From Desulfosporosinus shakirovi (lineage in GTDB: Bacteria; Bacillota; Desulfitobacteriia; Desulfitobacteriales; Desulfitobacteriaceae): DNA of 64,000 nt. Positions 1 through 7,984 of the stretch are shown here, in pieces. Position 1 is the first letter of the stretch; each line of letters opens with the position of its first letter. The translations under genes and the position numbers were made by a program. A model generated the notes under the pieces. That model was not told the DNA's origin. It saw only the letters and a program-made list of their open reading frames with translations, and searched no databases. Location: NCBI RefSeq assembly GCF_020595055.1, contig NZ_JAJDOO010000001.1:373664-437663 (forward strand). The letters are read 5' to 3'.

Positions 1-1
1 A

Positions 2-211
2 ATGATGGTCTTAAATGTGGATAGCTACGCCTTTGTCTTGCCTATCTCGGTAACTGCCTGTCTGATCGCCTATGGAACTGAGGAGTTTACCTTTGGCGAA
101 TTTGTTAAAGTCGGTGCTCCCTTCACCTTAATGGTAATACTCTATATGGTCTTTATCATGGTGCCCTGGTATGCATTCACAGGTTATCCCATCTGGGTGC
201 CCACTCCATAA
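2..211 (+). CDS. SLC13/DASS-type anion transporter, C-terminal end (partial)
   Basis: This is the last 69 residues of a membrane protein that enters from the left edge; the ATG at position 2 is probably internal. Two hydrophobic stretches (residues 8-24 and 38-57) and a short polar tail are visible. The composition and the tail resemble the end of divalent-anion:Na+ symporters (SLC13/DASS), which carry sulfate or dicarboxylates; this is family resemblance from a fragment. The stop lies 23 bases before an AprA-like gene with its own ribosome site, so co-transcription is likely, and the transporter may import the substrate of that enzyme. Confidence 0.55.
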   Translation: MMVLNVDSYAFVLPISVTACLIAYGTEEFTFGEFVKVGAPFTLMVILYMVFIMVPWYAFTGYPIWVPTP

Positions 212-234
212 TGATTAAAAGGAGGAAAATTTAA

Positions 235-1995
235 ATGGCAAGAGCAAGTTTACCCCAATCCGTGGAAAAAATTGAAGAGGTCCGCATTGATACTGACATT
301 CTAATTATCGGAGCAGGAAATGCCGGTTGTTTCGCTGCCATTGAAGCTAAGCGTCTCAACTCTGATTTGAAAGTGACTTTAATGGAGAAAGCACACATCG
401 ACCGCAGTGGATGCTTAGCCGGTGGTATGGATGCGATTAACACCTATATTAAAAAAGATCGTACCATCGAAGACTTCGTGCGTTGGAGTCGCTCTCAGGC
501 CGGTGGGCTGATCCGTGAAGACTTGACCATTTCGATGGCAGAAGTTTTAAACAAGCCTATCGAAGAATGGGAAGAGTGGGGTATGCCCATTAAATATGAA
601 GAAGACGGCGATGAATATAAAACCAGAGGCAAATGGGATATCACGATCAGTGGTTCTGAGATGAAAGTTATTTTGGCAGAAAAGACCCGTCAAACTGGCT
701 GTGAAATTATAAATCGTGTAGTCGCTACCAATTACCTGATGGAGGGCAATAAAGTCATTGGCGCTATTGGTTTTGGTGTGAGAGACGGCAAGGTATACAT
801 CATACGAGCTAAGGCCACCATTATAGCTACTGGTGGCGCAGCTGGTTTGTATAAGCCCTACCAAAACGATGGTAATGACAGCCACCACCAGCTCTGGTAT
901 GCCCCCTTTAATGTAGGGACCGGTTTTGCGATTGGTATCCGCCAAGGTGCTGAAATGACCACCTTTGAAATGCGCTGGTGTGCCACCCGAACCAAAGATT
1001 TTAATGGCCCCATCGATACCATTTCAGTGGGTTATAAAACACCCATGATTAACTGCAAGGGCGAGCAAATTCTAAAAACGCGTTACGCGCACCTAGGGGG
1101 GGATGCCGCTCCCCGCTATATCCGGGCTAACGCGCCGATGGATGAGTGGCGTGAGGGTCGTGGTCCTTGCTATGTGGATACCACCCACATGACTTCAGAC
1201 CAAATCCATGACATGAAATACGATTATTTGAATGAGCGCCCCAGTTATGTCTTATTCCTTGCCAGCCGAGCCCAGGATTTAAAAAAGGAACCCATTGAAA
1301 TATATGGCTCCGATCCATATATTGTTGGTGGGCATACGGCGAGCGGTTACTGGGTTGATGTAAAAAGAGCGACTACCTTACCGGGATTATATGCCTGTGG
1401 GGATGTAGCGGGTGGCACACCCAATAAATTTGTGGGTGGTTGTGCCGCTGAGGGACTCTTATCCGCTAGGGCCGCCGTAGACTATGTGGCCAGTGTCAAG
1501 CAGGGTAACCTTAACGAGGAGCAAATTGCGAAGGAGAAGGACCGAATTTTTGCACCTGGTTTCCGCAATATTTCCGTGGGTGATGGTGTTAAACCTCGAG
1601 AAATGGAAGAAAGGCTTCAGCGGCTGATGGATGAGTATGCCGGGGGGGTACACCAATTTTTCCGAATGAACAAAGAAGGCCTGGAATATGCCCTGCATAA
1701 TCTCAAGACTTTGAAGGATCAAGTCAAATACCTAATCGCCACGGATCTTCATGAGTTGATGGATGCTCACGAAGTCATCGACCGATTAGATGTGGCTCAA
1801 GTGCTGGTGCACCACCTGATGTATCGTGAAGAAACAAGATGGGCAGGATGGCAGACCAGGGCAGATTTCCCGGAAAAGAATAATCAAAAATTCGATTGCT
1901 TTGTAAACTCTCGTTATAATCCTGAAACTGGAGACGTAGAAATGTTTACTCGCCCCTATGAACAAATTATCCCAGGCGATCGTTTAAAAGCTTAA
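235..1995 (+). CDS. AprA-like FAD flavoprotein (adenylylsulfate reductase / fumarate reductase superfamily)
   Basis: A 586-residue flavoprotein. The dinucleotide-binding motif GAGNAGC starts near residue 26. RSGCLAGGMDAINTY (about 59-73), WYAPFNVGTGFA (about 222-233) and GGHTASGYWV (about 364-373) follow AprA more closely than generic fumarate reductases. AprA interconverts APS and sulfite plus AMP in the cytoplasm. Residues resembling AprA active-site Asn (AINTY), Trp (WYAP), Arg (ATRTKD) and His (GGHTASG) appear present, which is judged by eye. It is somewhat shorter than typical AprA, so it may be a paralog with another substrate. AAAGGAGG precedes the ATG by 8 bases. The next gene is its likely electron-transfer partner, and an anion transporter lies upstream. 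Confidence 0.8.
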   Translation: MARASLPQSVEKIEEVRIDTDILIIGAGNAGCFAAIEAKRLNSDLKVTLMEKAHIDRSGCLAGGMDAINTYIKKDRTIEDFVRWSRSQAGGLIREDLTISMAEVLNKPIEEWEEWGMPIKYEEDGDEYKTRGKWDITISGSEMKVILAEKTRQTGCEIINRVVATNYLMEGNKVIGAIGFGVRDGKVYIIRAKATIIATGGAAGLYKPYQNDGNDSHHQLWYAPFNVGTGFAIGIRQGAEMTTFEMRWCATRTKDFNGPIDTISVGYKTPMINCKGEQILKTRYAHLGGDAAPRYIRANAPMDEWREGRGPCYVDTTHMTSDQIHDMKYDYLNERPSYVLFLASRAQDLKKEPIEIYGSDPYIVGGHTASGYWVDVKRATTLPGLYACGDVAGGTPNKFVGGCAAEGLLSARAAVDYVASVKQGNLNEEQIAKEKDRIFAPGFRNISVGDGVKPREMEERLQRLMDEYAGGVHQFFRMNKEGLEYALHNLKTLKDQVKYLIATDLHELMDAHEVIDRLDVAQVLVHHLMYREETRWAGWQTRADFPEKNNQKFDCFVNSRYNPETGDVEMFTRPYEQIIPGDRLKA

Positions 1996-2012
1996 GAAAG
2001 GAGGGTGACGAA

Positions 2013-2318
2013 ATGCCACCAGTAGTATATAAAGACAAATGCCAAGGGTGCGGAAAATGTGAAGAGATCTGTCCAGGAGATTTAATGGAACTAAATGAGG
2101 AGAAGAAAGCCTTTTGCCGGGCTAAAAGAGATTGTTGGGACTGCATGGCCTGTGTAAAAGCCTGCCGATTCGAGGCCATTGAAACTAGAATTCCTTATCA
2201 GTTGGGGTACTATCCAGCTAGACTTATTCCTAAGGTGAGAGAAAAAGAAATCGAGTGGACCTGCATCGATATTAATGGTAAGGTGGATAAGTTCTTGGTA
2301 AGGACGCACAATAAATAA
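2013..2318 (+). CDS. AprB-like 4Fe-4S ferredoxin subunit
   Basis: A 101-residue ferredoxin with two CxxCxxCxxxC clusters, CQGCGKCEEIC and CWDCMACVKAC, binding two [4Fe-4S] centres. The tail after the clusters (EIEWTCIDINGKVDKF) matches the beta-sheet tail of AprB, which packs against AprA, rather than that of an ordinary bacterial ferredoxin. The second cluster is followed by Arg where Pro is usual. The gene sits 17 bases after the AprA-like gene behind the strong site GAAAGGAGGGTG, so the two form one transcription unit. It likely passes electrons between the flavoprotein and a membrane or soluble carrier. It is shorter than typical AprB (about 150 residues). Confidence 0.8.
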   Translation: MPPVVYKDKCQGCGKCEEICPGDLMELNEEKKAFCRAKRDCWDCMACVKACRFEAIETRIPYQLGYYPARLIPKVREKEIEWTCIDINGKVDKFLVRTHNK

Positions 2319-2362
2319 ATCCATAATTTTGGTAAAGTGGAACAAGAAGCGATGGTATTTTA

Positions 2363-2395
2363 AAGGGACTCTGATTTTTTAAATCAGGGTCCCTT
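2363..2395 (+). terminator. Rho-independent terminator after the AprAB-like genes
   Basis: A hairpin with arms 2363-2377 and 2381-2395 (AAGGGACTCTGATTT pairing with its near-perfect complement, one G-T wobble) sits 45 bases after the ferredoxin stop. It closes the transporter/flavoprotein/ferredoxin unit. Confidence 0.75.
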
Positions 2396-2521
2396 ATTCA
2401 TAAGAAATTCACAACTCTTTCATGAGTTAATCGTATCAGAGAGTTAGACTAAGGACATAGAAGAACAGCAGATTCACAGAAAAGGTAACAAAAATTAATA
2501 ATCGATTGGGAGGAATATTCA

Positions 2522-2947
2522 ATGAAAAAATTTAGTGAAAGAATTACCGTGATCGTAGGAACCGCAACATTAGTTCTGGGGCTCATGGCTTTGCCGGCCT
2601 TGGCAGAAACGTCTCAGCAGCAAGGAAGTGGATGGTTTGGAGAAATGCAAGGATACATGCAAAGGAATTTTTCGGCTGATCAACACCAAGAGCTTATGAA
2701 TTCGACAGAAATGCAAAACCTTCATAATTCGCAGGGAATGCAGAATGCGATGCAAACAGGCGATTTTGAGAAAATGCAAGAACTTATGAATTCTGATCCA
2801 GGGGTTAGAGCTCAAATGGGGCAAGAGAACCTTGATAGCATGAACGAATTTATGAGTAATTATGGAGTGAGCATGATGACCAACAGCAGTGGTAGGAGCA
2901 ATGTTCGCGGGTCTATGATGAATGGAAATGGAATGGGGTCAAGGTAA
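2522..2947 (+). CDS. Exported Met/Gln-rich protein of unknown function
   Basis: A 141-residue protein not recognised as a named family. Residues 1-28 form a clear Sec signal peptide (MKKF, hydrophobic core, ALPALAE cleavage region). The mature part is hydrophilic and rich in Met, Gln and Asn, with repeated EMQ/LMN elements, and ends in a Met/Gly/Asn tail. Met-rich exported proteins often handle copper, but no defined metal site can be named here. GGGAGGAAT precedes the start. Two SHOCT-domain membrane proteins follow on the same strand, and a sensor kinase with a Met-rich outer loop lies 3 kb away, which weakly supports a metal or envelope-stress role. Confidence 0.7.
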   Translation: MKKFSERITVIVGTATLVLGLMALPALAETSQQQGSGWFGEMQGYMQRNFSADQHQELMNSTEMQNLHNSQGMQNAMQTGDFEKMQELMNSDPGVRAQMGQENLDSMNEFMSNYGVSMMTNSSGRSNVRGSMMNGNGMGSR

Positions 2948-2971
2948 ATAATTAAAAAGGAGAGAGCTTAA

Positions 2972-3190
2972 ATGATGATTGGTTTAATACTATTAGTCGT
3001 TATTGCTTATTGGATATTTAATCCATCTAGTTCTGGGGCATCATGTTGTACGGGCCATCAATCTCAGGTGAATTCACTGGATATCTTAAATGAACGATAT
3101 GCACTTGGTGAGATTCAAAGAGAGGAATACCTAGAAAGAAAACAAGAGCTCTCGGGGCAAAAACAGTACGTATCTATTAAGAAAGAATAA
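2972..3190 (+). CDS. Small membrane protein with SHOCT domain
   Basis: A 72-residue protein. Residues 1-18 form a single membrane segment (MMIGLILLVVIAYWIF). A linker with a Cys pair (SCCTG) leads to a C-terminal SHOCT motif (LDILNERYALGEIQREEYL, about 43-61), the short oligomerisation motif found at the ends of many small membrane proteins. AAAAAGGAGAG precedes the ATG. It lies 24 bases after the Met-rich gene, so it is probably co-transcribed. No enzymatic function is expected. Confidence 0.75.
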   Translation: MMIGLILLVVIAYWIFNPSSSGASCCTGHQSQVNSLDILNERYALGEIQREEYLERKQELSGQKQYVSIKKE

Positions 3191-3260
3191 AAAATGGTTA
3201 CTTATTATTGAGGGAATGTCTCGGTTGAGTTAATGAAATGAGTTTGAAGGAGGAATTTAC

Positions 3261-3533
3261 ATGATGGGTGGATGGGGTAATATGATGGGTGGTTGGGGAT
3301 ATAGCGGTTACGGTAGCGGCGGCTATGGGATGATGGGTATGGCGGGAATAGGAATGAATCTCATCTTTGGGATTGGGATTATCCTTTTGGGTATCTATCT
3401 ATTTCGTCGAAATGCCTCACATGTGGCAACAGGTAAGCATAGTGCTATGGACATCTTGCGCGAACGATATGCGCGTGGCGAGATAGATTCTGAGGAATTC
3501 CAGGGCAGGAAACAAGATTTAGAGAGTAAATGA
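3261..3533 (+). CDS. Gly/Met-rich membrane protein with SHOCT domain
   Basis: A 90-residue protein. The N-terminus is strikingly rich in Gly, Met and Trp (MMGGWGNMMGGWG). A membrane segment follows (about 33-52) and then a SHOCT motif (AMDILRERYARGEIDSEEF, about 64-82), close to that of the preceding small protein. GAAGGAGGAATT precedes the ATG. It appears to be the last gene of a three-gene cluster and is followed directly by a terminator. Such Gly/Met-rich SHOCT proteins are common near copper genes, which is only suggestive here. Confidence 0.75.
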   Translation: MMGGWGNMMGGWGYSGYGSGGYGMMGMAGIGMNLIFGIGIILLGIYLFRRNASHVATGKHSAMDILRERYARGEIDSEEFQGRKQDLESK

Positions 3534-3544
3534 ATAAAGACTAT

Positions 3545-3579
3545 AAAAGTGGCTGAGGATTGATTCCTTAGCCACTTTT
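3545..3579 (+). terminator. Rho-independent terminator of the SHOCT gene cluster
   Basis: Arms 3545-3559 and 3565-3579 (AAAAGTGGCTGAGGA and complement, one wobble) form a strong hairpin 12 bases after the stop. Because the arms begin with A and end with T runs, it may also stop transcription of the minus-strand reductase gene. Confidence 0.8.
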
Positions 3580-3608
3580 ATGTCTTACTATGAACATCGT
3601 TAATTTCT

Positions 3609-5233
3609 TCAAAAACAAGCTGATTTATCTGGGGATTCCATATAGGGATTAAGAAGTTCTTGGAAGGATTCACTTCCGAGCCGTGAAACAAAATCATGGA
3701 ACGACTCTTGGGAAGATCGTTGATTTTTATAAAACTTGATAAAATCCTCTAAAACCTCGTGAACTCTTTCGGATGGAACCGCTCTTGGAGCGGGGTTGCA
3801 AAGCCAGCGTTTATTCCGAGGCTTCCTCCAATAGAGAGCTCGAATTTCTCGACCATCTTCCCATTCCACTTGCCTATTGTACCGTTTAATCCAATATCGG
3901 CAATTTGCAATTGACCGCAAGAATTAAGGCAACCATTCACATGAATGCGAAGCGGGGTATCTAGAGTGATTTTTTCATCCAAGTGTTTTGCTAATTTTAG
4001 CGCAAGACTCTTTGTTTCGACGAAAGCTAAATTACAGAATTCCTTACCGGTGCAGGAAAGTGTATATCCCAAAAAGGGCTTTGGATTGGGTGAAAAACGC
4101 TTAAGGATTTTTTTCGCTAGGAGAGCTTCGATATTTTCAGTCGGAATGTTACCGAGCACTAGATTTTTGGAAAGGCAAGTCCGTATAGAACCATCTCCGT
4201 ACTCATCAGCACATTGAGCGATTTCAAGCAGCTCTTCTGCAGTTAAGCGGCCAAGAGGTATTGACAGGCCCATATAATTGAGCCCCGGTTGTATTTGCGG
4301 ATGAAACCCGTAAATATAGCCTGCATTCCATCCGCGAGTTAGGTCAATTCCGCTGGGTTCAAGAGGGCCAGTCAGTTTTAGAAGCTCTGCTTCAAATTTC
4401 TCTCTTCCCCAATCTGCCACAAGAAATTTCAGTCTGGATTTTCGACGATTATTTCGATAGCCATGATCTCTAAAAATTGTCGCTACGGCAATGGAAATCT
4501 TTAATACTTCATGAGGGCGTACAAACAGACTTAACTTTTGAGCTAGATAAGGTTGGGTTGACAGCCCACCACCAACACTGACATGAAATCCGTAAATTTC
4601 ATTTTCCCTATCTTTCTTAACCGCAGGTGTGAATGCCAGATCATTAATTTCAGCATGTGCTGTATTATAAACATTGGCCGAAATTAAAATTTTGAACTTC
4701 CGGGGGAGATTTGAAAACTCTTTGTTCCCCTGAAAGTATTGGAAGACTTGCTGAACAATCTCCCGAGTATCTATCATTTCATTGGGGTCTATTCCTGCAA
4801 GAGGATTCCCTGTAACTGTTCGAGGACAGTCACCACAAGCTTCGATCGTGTCAAGTTCTGCTTGTTCAAGGATATTCATTACTACCGGGATAGTTTCTAT
4901 CGTAAGCCAATGGAATTGGATGGCCTGGCGTGTAGTCAAGTCAAGGATCCCGCGACCATAATCTTTTGCAATACGTGCTAATACCCTTGCTTGATCGGAA
5001 TTCAAAATCCCACTAGGAATCTTTATTCGCATCATAAAGTATCCCTCAGCCCTCGGTCTTTGTATATATGCACCTACCCATTTTAGAAGATCAAGCTCTT
5101 TAGGATGTATAGATTCAAATCCGTATTCTTTGAACTGTGAAAGTTTATTAATAACGTCCAAACCATCTTGCTTTAGTTTTGTTTTCTCAAAGTCATTTAG
5201 CTTATTATAATCCTTTGCCCAAACCTTAGTCAA
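3609..5233 (-). pseudogene. Siroheme nitrite/sulfite reductase, frameshifted near the C-terminus
   Basis: The first 480 or so codons encode a NirA/CysI-type reductase. It has two ferredoxin-like half domains and the cluster-siroheme ligands C394, C400, C435 and C439 (SCTGKEFC and NGCLNSC). This family reduces nitrite or sulfite with ferredoxin electrons in the cytoplasm. Reading then leaves frame after GFATP. The missing tail (RAVPSERVHEVLEDF to the stop at 3609) is intact in the next frame. Adding one C in the run at 3792-3795 joins them as GFATPAPRAVPSERV and gives a normal 541-residue protein. Either one base was lost from a homopolymer (sequence error or recent mutation) or the protein is now truncated. 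Nitrite and sulfite specificity cannot be told apart here. Confidence 0.8.
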
Positions 5234-5684
5234 AGTGAATGCATCCTAAACATAGCGAATTACTTGGATATAATTATAAAGGAACAATACTACAAAAAGG
5301 GGTATTTGTCTAGGCCTAATAACCCAGTTGTCATAAAGTACCAAGTCGATCCGTCTGGGCTTTGAATTTTCTTTGGCTGACTTTAGAAACACTTAAAGAG
5401 CATAGACATAAGCACTATCTATTTTACGGGGTAGATGGTTAATTTTTCATGGCTAAGGATGACATTGCCTAAAATCCTTTGCCCATGTAAATCTGATAGT
5501 TTACTTAAAACCGGTGAGTCTCCTATAAAAATATAAAGATAAGAATACCCTTAATTATGATATGAAGGTATTCTTATCTTCTCTTAATCGGCGATAATCT
5601 CCACCGGAGACTTATGCCACCGAAGTCTCGATGTTCAGCTTTAGCTGAACGAGCTCACTGTCCTTTGACAGAGGGGTGGTTTTT
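5234..5684. other. Non-coding stretch with hairpin and a dispersed repeat
   Basis: No gene is supported here. It holds the upstream region of the reductase gene, a long hairpin (arms 5536-5549 and 5567-5580, AAGATAAGAATACC and its complement) and a copy of the dispersed structured repeat directly behind it. Confidence 0.6.
5582..5660 (+). repeat. Dispersed structured repeat, copy A
   Basis: It contains GGCGATAATCTCCACCGGAG, shared with copy C near 52.0 kb. It also contains ATGTTCAGCTTTAGCTGAAC (5631-5650), a perfect 8-bp hairpin GTTCAGCT-TT-AGCTGAAC that recurs near 45.29 kb and, inverted, near 62.7 kb. It lies just past the end of the sensor kinase gene. No transposase is present. Confidence 0.6.
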
Positions 5685-7088
5685 CTACTCCTCAGCCACC
5701 TTTATATCTTTGGGAAGCTTAAGGACAAATTCCGTCTCCTGACCGACTTTACTCTGTACAGAGATCGTACCTTGATGGAGGTCCGTAATCTGACGGACCA
5801 GCGCCAGACCAATTCCGGTCCCACCTGTCTCACGGGTTCTGGATTGGTCAGCTCGGTAAAAACGCTCGAATATTAGAAGTAGGTCGTCTTCCGAGATGCC
5901 TATGCCTGTGTTCATAATCTTGATTTCTGCATAATCCTGCATTTGTGTAAGAGTAACGCTAATCTGACCGCCTGGGTTTGAGTATCGATAGGCATTGTGA
6001 ACCAGATTGTAGAAGAGTCGAGTCAGAAGGCGATCATCCCCCACCGCAGTAACGGGTTTCTCGGGAGTGTTCCAATTCAGAGTCAAGTTTTTTTCCTGGA
6101 TAAGAGGGTAAAGGCTGTGGATGATTTTTTCAAGAAGATGTGTTATGTCCACAAGTTCAAGATTTAGGTGTAATCCGCCTATTTCTGCAACATTTAGGTC
6201 TTTTAGATCGCTTGACAAGTCGACTAGACGGTTAATCTCCTCATTTATAGAAGAGAGATTTCCATGATTGGCAGGAAGGACGTTGTCTTGGAAGGCTTCA
6301 ATATAGCTTTTGATCGAGGTCAAGGGAGTGCGCAGTTCGTGGGCAATATCGGCGGTAAACTGTTTGCGCATGGTTTCTTGTCGATTTAAATTGTCAGCCA
6401 TCGCATTAAAAGCGTTTGCCAGTTCCCCGACCTCATCTTTGGAACGAAGGGAAACGCGTTCGTCAAGATGTCCATGACCAATACGATTGGCAGCTTGTGT
6501 TAAGCGTTTGAGTGGAGCGACGAGCCTGAGGCTTGTAAAGTAACTGAGAAGAATCCCAAATAGAAGGGCCAATCCTCCAGCGAAAAGCAGAGAGCGAAAG
6601 ACTGCAGATTGGAAGCGGACATCTTGGGGATTGAGACTCTGTGCGGTAGCAGGGTAGCGAACCTCTGCTATGGCTAAATTGCCAAGGGGTCCTGACACTG
6701 TGAAGGTTTTAGTTTTCCAATTTGTAGTGGTGTGGGAAGACATACCCATGCCCATACCCATACCCATACCCATCTGGTCTTGACCGTGCATCATATTATC
6801 CATGGGGTTGCTTAACGTGGCAATGAGCTTGCCGTTGGGATCTGTCAGAGTAACAACTGTACCCGTCGGGAGGGAATGACTTATTTCGTTTAGAAGTGCA
6901 GGATCCCAAGTGCCGGTGGTCTGATATAGCGAACTCAGACGTAAGGGTAACTGGTCCAAAGTCGCTTCATTAACCTGAGTCAAGTAGTTACTAAACTGTT
7001 GTTTGAAGACAAAGTTCACGGAAAGCATGCTGAAAGTTAAGGTGATCAGCGCGATGATCAAGGTGGAAAGAAATAATTTTGTGCGCAT
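5685..7088 (-). CDS. HAMP-domain sensor histidine kinase
   Basis: A 467-residue membrane kinase, the partner of the response regulator directly upstream. It has an N-terminal membrane segment (LFLSTLIIALITLTFSML), an outer domain of about 130 residues, a second membrane segment, a HAMP linker, the HisKA phospho-acceptor (ADIAHELRTPLTS) and a HATPase domain (GGTGIGLALVR). The start is placed at MRTKLF behind GGAGGG, one base after the regulator's stop. The outer loop carries QMGMGMGMGMGM, encoded by a tandem 6-base repeat. Together with MDNMMHGQDQ next to it, this gives a Met/His-rich patch that could sense copper or another metal (inference). It would phosphorylate the OmpR-type regulator. 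Confidence 0.85.
   Translation of the reverse strand: MRTKLFLSTLIIALITLTFSMLSVNFVFKQQFSNYLTQVNEATLDQLPLRLSSLYQTTGTWDPALLNEISHSLPTGTVVTLTDPNGKLIATLSNPMDNMMHGQDQMGMGMGMGMGMSSHTTTNWKTKTFTVSGPLGNLAIAEVRYPATAQSLNPQDVRFQSAVFRSLLFAGGLALLFGILLSYFTSLRLVAPLKRLTQAANRIGHGHLDERVSLRSKDEVGELANAFNAMADNLNRQETMRKQFTADIAHELRTPLTSIKSYIEAFQDNVLPANHGNLSSINEEINRLVDLSSDLKDLNVAEIGGLHLNLELVDITHLLEKIIHSLYPLIQEKNLTLNWNTPEKPVTAVGDDRLLTRLFYNLVHNAYRYSNPGGQISVTLTQMQDYAEIKIMNTGIGISEDDLLLIFERFYRADQSRTRETGGTGIGLALVRQITDLHQGTISVQSKVGQETEFVLKLPKDIKVAEE
6744..6773 (-). repeat. Hexanucleotide tandem repeat inside the sensor kinase gene
   Basis: Five tandem copies of a 6-base unit (ATGGGT, with one variant, on the coding strand) encode alternating Met-Gly in the sensor domain. 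The unit is a multiple of three, so copy-number change would lengthen the loop without shifting frame. Confidence 0.8.
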
Positions 7089-7089
7089 T

Positions 7090-7782
7090 TTATCCCTCCG
7101 CATTCGGGTTAAACTTGTAGCCAATACCGTAGACAGTCAAAATAATTTGTGGGTTGCTGGGAGTAGTTTCAATCTTTTGACGGATCTTTTTAATATGAGC
7201 ATCAATCACGCGGTCATCTCCGTCAAAGTTGTGCCCTTGAACAATTTCTACCAACTGACCCCGAGATAACACTCGTCCAGGATTTTTCGCTAAGGCACCC
7301 AGAATCTTAAATTCGGTTGGGGTCAACGAGATTTCTTGATCCTGCAGCCGAATCTCATACTGTATGTTATCAATGGTGAGGCCATTGTCATAGGAAATCA
7401 CGTCTGCAAGGGGTGCAGTATCATTATTTGCCCGACGTAAGACGGCACGTACCCGGGCAACCACTTCACGAGGGCTAAAAGGTTTTGTAATGTAATCATC
7501 TGCACCGATACTTAAGCCTTGGATACGATCTTCTTCTTCGACTTTAGCGGTGAGCATGATAATGGGTACGGAGGATATTTTGCGAATCTCGCGGCAAATT
7601 TCTGTTCCAGACATGCCAGGGAGCATTAGATCCAGAATGAGTAAGTCAAAGGGGTTTTCTTTAAACATGGTCAGAGCGACAAGTCCGTTAATAGCGGTGC
7701 TGACTTGAAAACCTTCTTGTTGAAGGTAAGCCTTAAGCACGGTGGTTATCTTTTTTTCATCATCAACCAGTAAAATCCTCAT
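7090..7782 (-). CDS. OmpR/PhoB-family response regulator
   Basis: A 230-residue regulator with an N-terminal receiver domain: DDE near residues 6-8, phospho-acceptor Asp in LLILDLMLPG near 52, and Lys in YITKPFSP near 100. A C-terminal winged-helix DNA-binding domain follows (LTPTEFKILGALAKNPG and DDRVIDAHIKKIRQKI). It is the first gene of a two-gene unit with the HAMP kinase. Targets are not visible, but the Met-rich and SHOCT genes nearby are candidates. Confidence 0.9.
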   Translation of the reverse strand: MRILLVDDEKKITTVLKAYLQQEGFQVSTAINGLVALTMFKENPFDLLILDLMLPGMSGTEICREIRKISSVPIIMLTAKVEEEDRIQGLSIGADDYITKPFSPREVVARVRAVLRRANNDTAPLADVISYDNGLTIDNIQYEIRLQDQEISLTPTEFKILGALAKNPGRVLSRGQLVEIVQGHNFDGDDRVIDAHIKKIRQKIETTPSNPQIILTVYGIGYKFNPNAEG

Positions 7783-7984
7783 CGATGGACTCCTCTCACT
7801 GACCCCGGCAATCCAGTTAGTCAGATGTTTCTTTACTTATATCATAAACTGGTAACATCCGTATGCTTCTCAGTTTTGGGTTATGTATTATGTTACCTTA
7901 CTCTTTCAAGTAATAATAAACTCAAAACCCATAACAATAACTCAGAAGAATCCTTGGAAAGATGAGAATACAGATATTAGATTA

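Noticed and set aside
3749..3920. Programmed minus-one frameshift in the nitrite/sulfite reductase
   Set aside because: The GGGG run lacks a proper slippery heptamer in the right phase and no downstream pseudoknot was seen. A missing base is simpler.
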